Part shown: piece after piece, positions 9,774 to 17,968 of the stretch
Position numbering within the stretch: position 1 is the first letter of the stretch
Layout of the letters: each line of letters begins with the position of its first letter
Origin: Acidobacteriaceae bacterium
Lineage (GTDB): Bacteria > Acidobacteriota > Terriglobia > Terriglobales > Acidobacteriaceae
Direction of reading: 5' to 3'
Length of the DNA: 64,000 bases
NCBI GenBank assembly: GCA_025462885.1
Contig: JAOAPN010000003.1
Coordinates: forward strand, 186,001 to 250,000
Translations under genes and position numbers: made by a program
The notes under the pieces: model-generated
What the model was told of the DNA's origin: nothing
Database searches by the model: none
Seen by the model: only the letters and a program-made list of their open reading frames with translations

Positions 9774-10328
9774 CTAGTTAGGCATCAGAACGGTGTCGAT
9801 GACGTGGATGACGCCGTTCGACTGAAACACGTCTGCCGTCGTGATGGTGGAGGTGCCACCCTCGGCGTCGGTGAGAACAATGCTCTTGCCGGACATGGAG
9901 GCGCTGAGCATCCCGCCCTGAACGGTCTTGAGCTCGGCCTTGCCGTTACCCTTCTTGATCATGCCCGCGAGCTGCCTGGAGCTGATCTTGCCGGCGACGA
10001 CGTGGTAGGTGAGGATCTTGACGAGGGTATCCTTGCTCTCCGGCTTGACGAGGATATCGACGGTGCCGGCAGGGAGCTTTGCGAAGGCGTCATCGGTCGG
10101 AGCGAAGACGGTGAAGGGACCAGTACTGTTTAACGTGTCGACGAGGCCGGCGGCCTTGACGGCTGCGACGAGGGTCTTGTGAATCGGTGAGTTGATTGCG
10201 TTCTCGACGATGGTCTTGTTGGCGTACATGGGGGCGCCGCCCACATCGGGGTTCTTCTGGGCCGAGGCGGAGAGAGAGGTCATTGCGATTACTGCTGCTG
10301 TCATTGTTGCGAGGAAGGTGTTCTTCAT
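9774..10328 (-). CDS. Secreted fasciclin (FAS1) domain protein
   Basis: A 184-aa exported protein with one FAS1 domain, an adhesion or surface-interaction module. The signal peptide ends near SLSASAQ. FAS1 hallmarks are visible: the H1 motif in [18 protein letters not shown], the central [13 protein letters not shown] and the C-terminal [12 protein letters not shown]. Bacterial homologues of this size are secreted or periplasmic and often stress-induced. It is a single-gene unit: a terminator follows its stop and the upstream 270 bases hold no gene. Confidence 0.95.
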   Translation of the reverse strand: MKNTFLATMTAAVIAMTSLSASAQKNPDVGGAPMYANKTIVENAINSPIHKTLVAAVKAAGLVDTLNSTGPFTVFAPTDDAFAKLPAGTVDILVKPESKDTLVKILTYHVVAGKISSRQLAGMIKKGNGKAELKTVQGGMLSASMSGKSIVLTDAEGGTSTITTADVFQSNGVIHVIDTVLMPN

Positions 10329-10600
10329 GGTGTTTATCCTTTGTCTTTCTGATTCTGAGGTGCTGGTAAGAAACTGTCCTGTGCATCAGGGGACTCATAA
10401 GCATCTACGTCGGGTGCACCCGAGTGGATTGCTTTCTCTCAATAGATGCTTCGAGAAAGCGCACGTCGATTGCGGAACGTTGGGTGCGTGCGTGTGGCTG
10501 AAGGAGCTTACAGGATTGTTGATCCCGTGGAAGCGAGGCATGCAACGGAGGGGGCGTTGACAATTTCTGCGCAGCCCCGTCAACTGAAAGTCACAGGCGC

Positions 10601-11137
10601 ATGGATATGGAACCGACAAGTACACCGGTAATGGCACATCCCGTAGAGCAGGTCGAGGCGCAGCATGCGGGTGTGCATGATCGCGGCCTGTTGCTCATCG
10701 GTCTGTTCAAGCTGGGCAAGGCGGTGCTGTTTTTCTGCATCGGAGTAGGCGCGATCCATCTGCTGCACAAGGATCTAGGCGATGAACTGATGAAGCTGGC
10801 GACGGCTTTGAAGTTTGACCCGGAGAGCCGGATGGTCTCGGTGCTGATGGAAAAGGTGGACCTGATCGACGCACACCGGCTGCGGGAGATCGGCTTCGCG
10901 ACATTCGCCTACTCGGCGCTGGCGCTGACAGAGGGAATCGGGCTTCTGCTGGAAAAGGTCTGGGCCGAGTATCTGACCCTCTTCCTGACGATCTCGTTTC
11001 TTCCCTGGGAGCTTTACGAGCTGGCTCGGCGTCCGAGCTGGTTCCGGCTGGGCTTGCTGGTGATCAATCTGCTGGTACTCGCGTATTTGATCTGGCTGCT
11101 GCAACGGAAAAAGCAGCGGGTTGGATCGACCGCGTAG
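10601..11137 (+). CDS. DUF2127 family membrane protein
   Basis: A 178-aa integral membrane protein with four hydrophobic helices. The conserved DUF2127 pattern is visible: LFKLGKAVLFFCIGVGAIHLLHKDLGDE near the N-terminus, a soluble segment with LREIGFATFAYSALALTEGIGLLLEKVWAEYLT and then TISFLPWELYELARRPSWFRLGLLVINLLVLAYLIWLLQRKK. The function of the family is unknown. The first ~25 residues are soluble. The 270 bases upstream contain no gene. Confidence 0.85.
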   Translation: MDMEPTSTPVMAHPVEQVEAQHAGVHDRGLLLIGLFKLGKAVLFFCIGVGAIHLLHKDLGDELMKLATALKFDPESRMVSVLMEKVDLIDAHRLREIGFATFAYSALALTEGIGLLLEKVWAEYLTLFLTISFLPWELYELARRPSWFRLGLLVINLLVLAYLIWLLQRKKQRVGSTA

Positions 11138-11215
11138 TCTCTCCCCTCTTCGGCTGTTGTGGGGTGCCGAAGAAAGTTCGAGCTTCGAAATACTTTACGA
11201 CTGGGTGGCTTTTAC

Positions 11216-11395
11216 TTATTCGCTGCGGGCTTTTCCGTGGGTGAGGACGGAGGCGCTGGAGTGCTCGTGGGCCTTGCGCGACTGCTCATGGGCGGTCAGA
11301 TGATCCTCTTTCTCATGCGCGGCTGCGGCGGCGAGGTGCGCGTGTACCGCAAGGTTGTGAAGTTCTGCGGCGCGTTGATGATCGTTCGTGTCCAT
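11216..11395 (-). CDS. Small histidine-rich protein (59 aa)
   Basis: A 59-residue, strongly hydrophilic protein with nine histidines and many alanines (for example HNLAVHAHLAAAAAHEKED and KAHEHSS). The pattern of paired helices with H/A/E/K repeats resembles small uncharacterised bacterial proteins that look like metal-binding or desiccation-type helices. Start choice rests on an AGGAG ribosome-binding site seven bases before the ATG at 11395; a longer reading frame upstream has no coding character. Function is unknown. Confidence 0.65.
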   Translation of the reverse strand: MDTNDHQRAAELHNLAVHAHLAAAAAHEKEDHLTAHEQSRKAHEHSSASVLTHGKARSE

Positions 11396-11850
11396 GGTGG
11401 ATCTCCTGGTGAGGCGGCCTTGGGGAGGGCTATTGAGTGGGATGCGAAAATCTGGGTGGTCAACGCATGGAGATATCGGGGTCATCCCAAAACTGGCCTG
11501 ACGTAGCCGCTTTATGACCATTGTCAACGGACTTTCGCTTTTAGTTCGCCTATCAGAACCATTTTGGGATCGCAAGTAGCAGCGAAGACGAGAACCACAC
11601 AAAACAACACAGCCTGTAGTGGTGTCTTTGTCTGTCTATACAAGGCGCTGAGTTTTCCACATTTAGCTCCTCATTATGCAGAGTTTTATGGAAATTAGTG
11701 CTTTACATGGTTCGGCGCTCAGGTCAGGATAGTGGAGTCGAGTGGTCAAAAATGGTTCAAACGGGACCAGTGTTGATTCATCCTGACGAAATTGTACTGC
11801 TGGAACCAAGTTTGAAGCGCTTTTGAGTCGGGCAGGGTATTGAGGTCGTT
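11396..11850. other. Intergenic region with mraZ promoter region
   Basis: About 455 bases between the divergent His-rich miniprotein gene and mraZ. Apart from the MraZ-type direct repeats listed separately I see no gene or structured RNA. The region is AT-richer around 11620-11710, as expected for promoter DNA. Confidence 0.5.
11731..11766 (+). promoter_or_regulatory. MraZ-type operator, four repeats at 10-bp period
   Basis: Four consecutive decamers start AGTGGAGTCG, AGTGGTCAAA, AATGGTTCAA and ACGGGACCAG, placing TGG/GGG at exactly 10-bp intervals. MraZ is known to bind TGGGA or AAAGTGK repeats spaced ten base pairs apart upstream of its own operon. The site is about 85 bases before the mraZ start. 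Match to the family pattern is my inference. Confidence 0.65.
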
Positions 11851-12315
11851 ATGTTTCGTGGAAATCACCCAACGCGTGTGGACGAGAAGGGCCGACTGAA
11901 ATTGCCGGCTGACTTCAAGCGCGAGGTGGATGAGCTTTACGGGCCTCAGTTTTACATCACGAGTCTGGACGGGAAGCGGGCGAAGGTTTATCCGCTGAAG
12001 GCATGGGAGGCGATTGAGGCTTCCTTGCAGAAGATGTCCCCGATGGACCCGGTACGGAAGAAGTTTCTGGACGTAACTAACTATTACGGACAGATGGCAG
12101 AGATGGACGCGCAGGGCCGATTGCTGATTCCGCAGTTGATTCGGGATACGGCGACGGTGAAGGGCGAAGTGAATGTTCTGGGTTCGCAGGATCACCTGGA
12201 AGTCGTGAATGCAGACCTGTTCAAGGCCGAGGTCATGGGCGCAGGCAGCACGATCGAACTTTCGGCGGGTGATCTGGCAGCGTTTGCTGAGAAGACGACG
12301 CCGAAGAGTTTGTAG
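11851..12315 (+). CDS. mraZ: Transcriptional regulator MraZ
   Basis: DNA-binding SpoVT-AbrB-type protein of 154 aa that forms ring oligomers and represses the division/cell-wall (dcw) cluster. Two swapped-hairpin repeats are visible: FRGNHPTRVDEKGRLKLPADFK at the N-terminus and YYGQMAEMDAQGRLLIPQLIR in the middle, each with the DEKGR / DAQGR signature. It is the first gene of the cluster mraZ-rsmH-ftsL-ftsI-murE-murF, 46 bases before rsmH. Probable autoregulation through the repeats at 11731-11766. Confidence 0.96.
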   Translation: MFRGNHPTRVDEKGRLKLPADFKREVDELYGPQFYITSLDGKRAKVYPLKAWEAIEASLQKMSPMDPVRKKFLDVTNYYGQMAEMDAQGRLLIPQLIRDTATVKGEVNVLGSQDHLEVVNADLFKAEVMGAGSTIELSAGDLAAFAEKTTPKSL

Positions 12316-12361
12316 GGATTTTGGATTGTGCCCCTCAGGGGGGAGCACAGAGGCGGGGCGA

Positions 12362-13255
12362 ATGAATAGACCGCAGCATGTGCCGGTTCTTTTAGATGAA
12401 GCAATGGAGTACTTGAATGTGCGGCCGGGCGGCGTGATTGTCGATGCGACGCTGGGGTTGGCGGGCCACTCTGCCGAGATTGCGAAGCGGCTGGGCGGCA
12501 AGGGCAGGTTGATCTGCTTTGACCGTGACCCGGAGGCGATGGAGAAGGCGAAGATTCGGCTGGAAGAAGTAAAGGCCGAGTTGGGAGCCGAGATGCCCGA
12601 GGTGGTGTATGTCGCCAAGGCATTCTCCGAGGCAGCCAGTGAGATCAAGCCGGGCAGTCTGGACGGTTTACTGGCGGACTTCGGAGTCAGCAGCCTGCAA
12701 CTGGACGAGGCGCACAGAGGATTTAGTTTTCGGACCGATGGACCCCTGGATATGCGGATGGATACGCGCAGCGGGGAGACGGCCGAGCAAGTGGTAAATC
12801 AGGAAGACGAAAACGAACTCGCCGATCTGATTTACGAATTCGGAGAGGAAAGGAGGTCGCGGAGAATCGCCAGAGCCATTGTTAGGGCCCGGCCGATTAC
12901 GACTACAGCGGAATTGGCTCGAATCGTAGCGGCTGAGGCCCCACCAATGAAAGGCGAGAAGATTCATCCGGCGACACGAACCTTTCAGGCACTTCGAATT
13001 CGAGTGAATAACGAGTTGGGAGAGATTCAAACGCTGCTGAAGAGCGCGGGATCTCTGTTGAAGCCGGGAGGAAGGCTGGTGTTGATCAGCTTCCACTCTC
13101 TTGAAGACCGGTTAGTAAAAGATGCGTTCAAGGCAGCGAAGGACGCGAAGATTTTTGAAGTGTTGACGAAGAAGCCGATCGTTGCAGCAGAGCAGGAGCA
13201 GATGAGAAATCCCCGCAGCAGAAGCGCAAAGATGCGAGCGGCGGAGAAACAGTAG
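12362..13255 (+). CDS. rsmH: 16S rRNA (cytosine-1402-N4)-methyltransferase
   Basis: SAM-dependent methyltransferase (formerly MraW) that modifies C1402 of 16S rRNA in the ribosomal P site. Protein begins NRPQHVPVLLDEAMEYL, with the SAM loop VDATLGLAGHSAEIAKRLGGKG, DGLLADFGVSSLQLDEAHRGFSF and DMRMDTRSGETA, and ends with RLVLISFHSLEDRLVK followed by the family's NPRSRSAKMRAAEK tail. At 297 aa it is normal in length. I chose the ATG at 12362, preceded by GAGGCGGGG, over an upstream in-frame ATG at 12209 that lies inside mraZ. Confidence 0.97.
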   Translation: MNRPQHVPVLLDEAMEYLNVRPGGVIVDATLGLAGHSAEIAKRLGGKGRLICFDRDPEAMEKAKIRLEEVKAELGAEMPEVVYVAKAFSEAASEIKPGSLDGLLADFGVSSLQLDEAHRGFSFRTDGPLDMRMDTRSGETAEQVVNQEDENELADLIYEFGEERRSRRIARAIVRARPITTTAELARIVAAEAPPMKGEKIHPATRTFQALRIRVNNELGEIQTLLKSAGSLLKPGGRLVLISFHSLEDRLVKDAFKAAKDAKIFEVLTKKPIVAAEQEQMRNPRSRSAKMRAAEKQ

Positions 13256-13288
13256 TGAGTTGGTAGTTGTGAGTAGGTTTAGATATTT

Positions 13289-13421
13289 TCTCTCGGGCAC
13301 TGACGTTCCGTGCGATTGGCAAACGAGAGAGTACAAGTGATCGGGCCGGGGTTGTCCCACCTTCTTTCAGGCGAAAGACAACCGTATCAAAAAGTCCCTT
13401 CCTCCTTAGCGGCCCCGGTCC
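13289..13421 (+). other. Structured leader before ftsL (candidate RNA element)
   Basis: Two nested hairpin systems lie in the 220-base gap between rsmH and ftsL. The first pairs TCTCTCG (13289-13295) with CGAGAGA (13324-13330) and encloses GCAC/GTGC. The second pairs GGGCCGGGG (13343-13351) with CCCCGGTCC (13413-13421) and encloses GTTGT/ACAAC stacked on CTTTC-AGGC-GAAAG. An unpaired CCTCCTT (13400-13406) could mask a Shine-Dalgarno. I do not recognise a known riboswitch class. Regulatory function is inference. Confidence 0.45.
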
Positions 13422-13475
13422 GGTTCGTAAGTTTGGAGCGAGTTTAGAAGTTTGAAGTTTGTGCGAGGTATTCTT

Positions 13476-14000
13476 ATGGCGACGACGGCGATGGCAGGAC
13501 AACAGATGGAGATGATGGGTTCGCGGACACAGTCGCGTGGTCGTGGCGAATCTCTGGCCGAGCGCAACCGTACGTTATATGAGGCACAGAAGAAGGCGCG
13601 CCGTGGACCGACGCCCGAAGTCTTCTTCGCAAAGCACATCGACAACAGCCGCATCGTAAAGGCCGACGACCCGGAACGCCGCCGCGAGATGCGCTCCTTC
13701 GCCGGAGCGATGTGCATTCTCTTCGTGTTGGTGATGGTCTATGTCTGGCAGCACTTCACCGCAATCGAAGTTGGCTACCAGGTTGAAGCGCAGAAGCACC
13801 AGGTCGAAGAGATGCGCGAGCAGAACCGGCAGCTTCGGTTGAGCGAAGCGCAGCTTACCGATCCGGGCCGCATCGACCGTATGGCCAAACAGCTTGGGCT
13901 GGATGCACCGCAGCCCGGACAGGTGATTCGTCCTGAGGGCGGCGATGCGAACGCTCCGGTGGTCGCGCAGGTGGGAACTCCGACGCTGGTACTGCAGTAG
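13476..14000 (+). CDS. ftsL: FtsL-like cell division protein
   Basis: A 174-aa bitopic membrane protein in the FtsL position of the dcw cluster. An unusually long basic cytoplasmic N-terminus (~80 residues) precedes one transmembrane helix, MCILFVLVMVYVWQHF. A periplasmic coiled coil then follows (QVEAQKHQVEEMREQNRQL) and the usual IDRMAKQLGLDAPQPGQV motif. FtsL with FtsB and FtsQ activates FtsW/FtsI during septation. The assignment rests on topology, coiled coil and position, since FtsL sequences are poorly conserved. Start: ATG at 13476; a TTG 24 bases upstream is possible. It follows the structured leader. Confidence 0.85.
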   Translation: MATTAMAGQQMEMMGSRTQSRGRGESLAERNRTLYEAQKKARRGPTPEVFFAKHIDNSRIVKADDPERRREMRSFAGAMCILFVLVMVYVWQHFTAIEVGYQVEAQKHQVEEMREQNRQLRLSEAQLTDPGRIDRMAKQLGLDAPQPGQVIRPEGGDANAPVVAQVGTPTLVLQ

Positions 14001-14039
14001 CAGCAACGACTCAACATATTGTTCTAGGAAGTTCTCTTT

Positions 14040-16403
14040 ATGAATAAGGCGCCACGGCAGACGATGACCGCTCCGATCCGGAGAATGCGGTTCGTTTGGG
14101 TGGCGCTCTTTTTTTTGGCGTGGACCTGCGCAATCGGTCTGCGGCTGGGTTGGTTGCAGGTGATCCGGCACGGGCACTACGTCGATACAGCAGCGAAGCA
14201 GCAGCAGCGGACGTTCGAAGTGGCTCCGCGGCGCGGTGTTTTGTACGACCGCAATCTGCGGGAACTGGCGATGACAGTTTTGGTGGACAGCGTCTATGCG
14301 GTGCCCTCCGAACTCGGCGAGAACCGCGAAAATGCGGCAGCGCTGCTGGCCGGAATCGTGCACTCGGACGACCGGGACAACTTTACTTCGAAGCACCAGA
14401 TGCTGGCGCGGTTCAGGTCTTCGCGCAACTTCGCGTGGGTCGCGCGGCGGCTCGATGCCGATACGGCAACACGTGTGCGCGAGCTGAATCTGAAGGGCGT
14501 CTATCTCCAGAAGGAGTTCAAGCGCTTTTATCCAAACAACGATCTGGCCGCGCAGGTGCTGGGTTATGTTGGAACGGACGACATCGGGTTGGGCGGACTT
14601 GAGCGGCAGTTCGACGACGACATGCATGGCGTCGCCGGACACATGGTGATCGGTGTCGATGCGAAGCGGCAAGCGCTGACCAGTGAAGAGAGCCAGCCGA
14701 TGCCGGGCGAGAATCTGATGCTGACGGTCGACGCGAACATCCAGTATATGGCAGAGCGGGCGCTGGACGCGCAGATGGAGAAGTTGAAGGCGCTGCACGG
14801 TACGGTGGTGGTGCAGGATCCGCATACAGGACAGATTCTGGCGTTGGCGATCTCTCCGCGCTTCAATCCGAACGACCAGCGGCACATGGATTCGAGCGTG
14901 CTTGAGAATCTGGCGGTCAGCAACGTGTATGAGCCCGGATCGACCTTCAAGCTCGTCACCTACTCGGCTGCGTTGGATGCGGCCGGGGTCCAGCCGACAG
15001 ACATGGTGGACTGCCAGGGCGGTGCTATGACGATGTATGGACGTACCCTGCACGACGACCGCAGCGACCACTTCGGCGTGGTGACGGTCCAGTACGCCCT
15101 TGAGCACTCAAGCGACGTTGGCGCTGCGAAGATGGCCCTGAAGCTGGGGAATCAGAAGTTCTATGACTACATCCGTGCGTTCGGCTTCGGCGACCGGAGC
15201 GGCATCGAACTACCGAGCGAGACGCGCGGTCTGCTGCGCAATCCGAAGAAGTGGGAAGCAACCAGCATTCTGTCGGTGGCGATCGGGCAGGAGATCGGCG
15301 TAACGCCAGTGCAACTCGTAACCATGGTGAGCACAATTGCAAACGGTGGAGTGTATATGCCTCCTCATGTTCTGCTGGGTTCGACCGATCAGATGAAAGG
15401 CGACCCCCGCCTGAAACCGGCGGCATTCCATCCGACGAACCAACTGCCGACGACGTTGCCGGACGGCGCGCATCGCGTCATCAAGGAACTGACCTCCGCG
15501 AAGATGCGCATGATGATGCAGGGCATCGTAATGGGTGGCGGGACGGGCTCGAAGGCGAAGCTGAATGGTTATACTTCGGCGGGTAAGACGGGAACCGCGA
15601 ACAAGGTTGATGTGGCGACGCATGCTTACTCGCACACGAAACTTGTGGCCAGCTTTGCAGGATTCGCGCCGGTAAGCAATCCTGCGATCTCGATCGCGGT
15701 GGTCATCGATACTCCAACCGCCGGTGGAGAACTGGCCCACTACGGTGGTTCGGCAAGCGCTCCGGTGTTCGCAGAGGTCGCGCAGCAGGTGCTCGAGTAT
15801 CTTGGGGTGCCGCACGATCAGCCATTGAAGACGAAGAAGGAACTGCTCGCTTCGGCTGCGAAGAAAGAGCCGATGGATGGCGCTCCCTCGGAGGAGATAT
15901 CGAATCTGGATTCGCTCTTCTCGGAGATCAACAATCTTCCGGCGGACGATCCGCTGCGGGCTCCTGCCAATGCCGCCGCGACCGCTACTGCTGCGGCTGA
16001 AGTGAAGAGCTCCGGCGAAGTTGCTGCTGTGACTCCGGAGGCAAAGCCTGTGAAGCTGGGTGCTGCAAAGAGCTCTCCTGTAATTGACCTTTTACCCGCA
16101 AAAGTTGTCGCGGCTTTCAAAGCGAAGGAAGATGGCACGCAGACCGCTTCGGTTACGTCTCCCAAAATTGTCCCTCCTTCCGTTCCGCACGTGACAGGAA
16201 ACGGCTCGGTGATGGTGGCTTCGGGGAGTCGCGTCGCGGTGCCAGAATTTAGCGGAGCTGCATTGCGGTTCGTCGTGGAACGGGCCGGTTCGGCGGGACT
16301 GCGTGTGCAACCGGTGGGCAGCGGGCTGGCGCGAGAGCAGTATCCCGCAGCGGGAACGATGGTGCCGGCGGGGACTGAAGTTGTGGTTCGGTTCTCCCGA
16401 TAG
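14040..16403 (+). CDS. ftsI: FtsI/SpoVD-type penicillin-binding protein with PASTA domain
   Basis: Class B PBP (787 aa), the septal peptidoglycan transpeptidase. One N-terminal membrane helix (WVALFFLAWTCAIGLRLGWLQV), a PBP dimerisation domain with RRGVLYDRN, then the transpeptidase domain. Active-site motifs are STFK (about residue 301), SSD at the SxN position (about 357) and KTGT (about 516). A ~110-residue Ala/Ser-rich linker leads to a C-terminal PASTA domain (about 734-787: VPEFSGAALRFVVERAG...GTEVVVRFSR). The SSD in place of SxN and the C-terminal PASTA domain are notable for a Gram-negative-type envelope. It is co-transcribed with ftsL and murE. Confidence 0.94.
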   Translation: MNKAPRQTMTAPIRRMRFVWVALFFLAWTCAIGLRLGWLQVIRHGHYVDTAAKQQQRTFEVAPRRGVLYDRNLRELAMTVLVDSVYAVPSELGENRENAAALLAGIVHSDDRDNFTSKHQMLARFRSSRNFAWVARRLDADTATRVRELNLKGVYLQKEFKRFYPNNDLAAQVLGYVGTDDIGLGGLERQFDDDMHGVAGHMVIGVDAKRQALTSEESQPMPGENLMLTVDANIQYMAERALDAQMEKLKALHGTVVVQDPHTGQILALAISPRFNPNDQRHMDSSVLENLAVSNVYEPGSTFKLVTYSAALDAAGVQPTDMVDCQGGAMTMYGRTLHDDRSDHFGVVTVQYALEHSSDVGAAKMALKLGNQKFYDYIRAFGFGDRSGIELPSETRGLLRNPKKWEATSILSVAIGQEIGVTPVQLVTMVSTIANGGVYMPPHVLLGSTDQMKGDPRLKPAAFHPTNQLPTTLPDGAHRVIKELTSAKMRMMMQGIVMGGGTGSKAKLNGYTSAGKTGTANKVDVATHAYSHTKLVASFAGFAPVSNPAISIAVVIDTPTAGGELAHYGGSASAPVFAEVAQQVLEYLGVPHDQPLKTKKELLASAAKKEPMDGAPSEEISNLDSLFSEINNLPADDPLRAPANAAATATAAAEVKSSGEVAAVTPEAKPVKLGAAKSSPVIDLLPAKVVAAFKAKEDGTQTASVTSPKIVPPSVPHVTGNGSVMVASGSRVAVPEFSGAALRFVVERAGSAGLRVQPVGSGLAREQYPAAGTMVPAGTEVVVRFSR

Positions 16404-16474
16404 GCAATCTCTTCAATCAATCAATAGCAGCGATGGATAGGACTGAGCCTGCGTGCGGCTTAGAATGAGGCTCT

Positions 16475-17968
16475 ATGCGTTGGATGGATGCAATTGCGGA
16501 TGTTGCGTGGGTAGAGCTTGCCGAGGCGCAGGCAGAAGTTTCAAAGGTGGAGTATGACTCGCGACGTGTGGGACACGGAGACTGCTTCGTTGCCATGCGG
16601 GGCGGGGTTGCGGATGGCAATCGCTATATAGATATGGCAATAGCGCAGGGTGCGACTGCGGTCGTGACCGACTCGCGCGAGGCCTATGAAGCTTTGCGGC
16701 GGCTGCATCCTGCGGTCGGTGTTGCGCTGGTTGAGCGTGGCCGTCGGGCGCTGGCTGAGATGAGTGCAGCGGTACTTGGCCATCCGGAGCGCAGGCTTGC
16801 GCTGAGCGCGGTGACGGGGACCAACGGGAAGACGACAACTGCGTTGTTGCTGGAATCCATGCTGCGCAGCGTGGGGCGGACCTGTGTGCTGATCGGGACG
16901 ATCGAGACGCATGTGGGAGACGAGGTAAGAGTGTCGGAGCATACGACTCCAGAGGCCTCGGATACATTGCGGGTCTTCGCCGATGGCGTGCGTATCGGCA
17001 CGACCGAAGCCGTGATGGAGATGTCGAGCCACGCACTGGAGCAGGAGCGGGTGTGTGGGTTTCCGGTGGATGTGGCGATGTTTACGAACCTGACGCAGGA
17101 CCATCTGGACTATCACGGGACGATGGAGCACTACTTTCTGGCGAAGGCTCGATTGCTGGAAGGAGTCGGGGCACCGGCTCCGCGGATCGCAGTTCTGAAT
17201 ATGGATGATGAAGCCGGAATACGGTTGGCCGCGATGGCTGGTCGCTCGAGTGTCATGGGATATGGGTTGCTGCACGGAACGTACCGCGCAGAAGATGTAG
17301 TGCTGAGAGCCGGGGAGACGCGGTTCACGATGAAGACTCCGCACGGCGATGTGGCGATGCGGTCTCCGCTAACCGGTCGCGTGAATGTCTACAACTTGCT
17401 TGCTGCTGCATGCGCGGCATTGGCGCGGGGATTGACTCTCGAAGAAGTGGCAGCAGCGGCAGAAAAGCTGGGACAGGTGCCGGGGCGATTCGAGGTGGTA
17501 CCCGGTCCGGCTACGGCAGGCTTCACGGTGGTGGTTGATTACGCCCATACGGATGATGCGCTGCGGAATCTGATTGCGCTGGCGCGAGAGCTGGTGAAGG
17601 AGCGTAGCGGGCGGGTGATCACGCTCTTCGGCTGTGGTGGTGATCGCGATCGGACGAAGCGGCCCAGGATGGGACGGGCAGCGGGTGAGGGCAGCGACTT
17701 GGTCGTACTGACCAGCGACAATCCGCGCAGCGAGGACCCGATCTCGATCATCCATGAAGCGCTCGCAGGAGTGACGGAGACCGCAGCAGACTGCATCGTA
17801 GAAGAGGATCGTGCGGGAGCGATTGAGATTGCGATCCGCGCGGCACGGCCCGGAGACATCGTCTTGATCGCTGGCAAGGGACACGAAAAGGTACAGATAC
17901 TAGGGGATGGGACGATCCCTTTCGATGACGTTGCTGTTGCGGCGGGAGTACTGGAGGAGATTGCTTGA
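16475..17968 (+). CDS. murE: UDP-MurNAc-tripeptide synthetase (meso-DAP adding)
   Basis: Mur ligase adding the third peptide residue to UDP-MurNAc-L-Ala-D-Glu, cytoplasmic stage of peptidoglycan synthesis. ATP loop TGTNGKTTTA near residue 113, central HTTPEASD and MEMSSHALEQERV, then C-terminal DYAHTDDALRN and GDRDRTKRPRMG. The DNPRSEDP motif (about 415-422) is the signature for meso-diaminopimelate as substrate rather than lysine. At 497 aa it is of normal size. Its TGA overlaps the TTG start of murF, indicating translational coupling. Confidence 0.97.
   Translation: MRWMDAIADVAWVELAEAQAEVSKVEYDSRRVGHGDCFVAMRGGVADGNRYIDMAIAQGATAVVTDSREAYEALRRLHPAVGVALVERGRRALAEMSAAVLGHPERRLALSAVTGTNGKTTTALLLESMLRSVGRTCVLIGTIETHVGDEVRVSEHTTPEASDTLRVFADGVRIGTTEAVMEMSSHALEQERVCGFPVDVAMFTNLTQDHLDYHGTMEHYFLAKARLLEGVGAPAPRIAVLNMDDEAGIRLAAMAGRSSVMGYGLLHGTYRAEDVVLRAGETRFTMKTPHGDVAMRSPLTGRVNVYNLLAAACAALARGLTLEEVAAAAEKLGQVPGRFEVVPGPATAGFTVVVDYAHTDDALRNLIALARELVKERSGRVITLFGCGGDRDRTKRPRMGRAAGEGSDLVVLTSDNPRSEDPISIIHEALAGVTETAADCIVEEDRAGAIEIAIRAARPGDIVLIAGKGHEKVQILGDGTIPFDDVAVAAGVLEEIA

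Noticed and set aside
12209..12361. N-terminal extension of rsmH
   Set aside because: It overlaps mraZ and is Arg-rich without homology; the ATG at 12362 has a good ribosome-binding site and the conserved MNRPQHVPVLL start.
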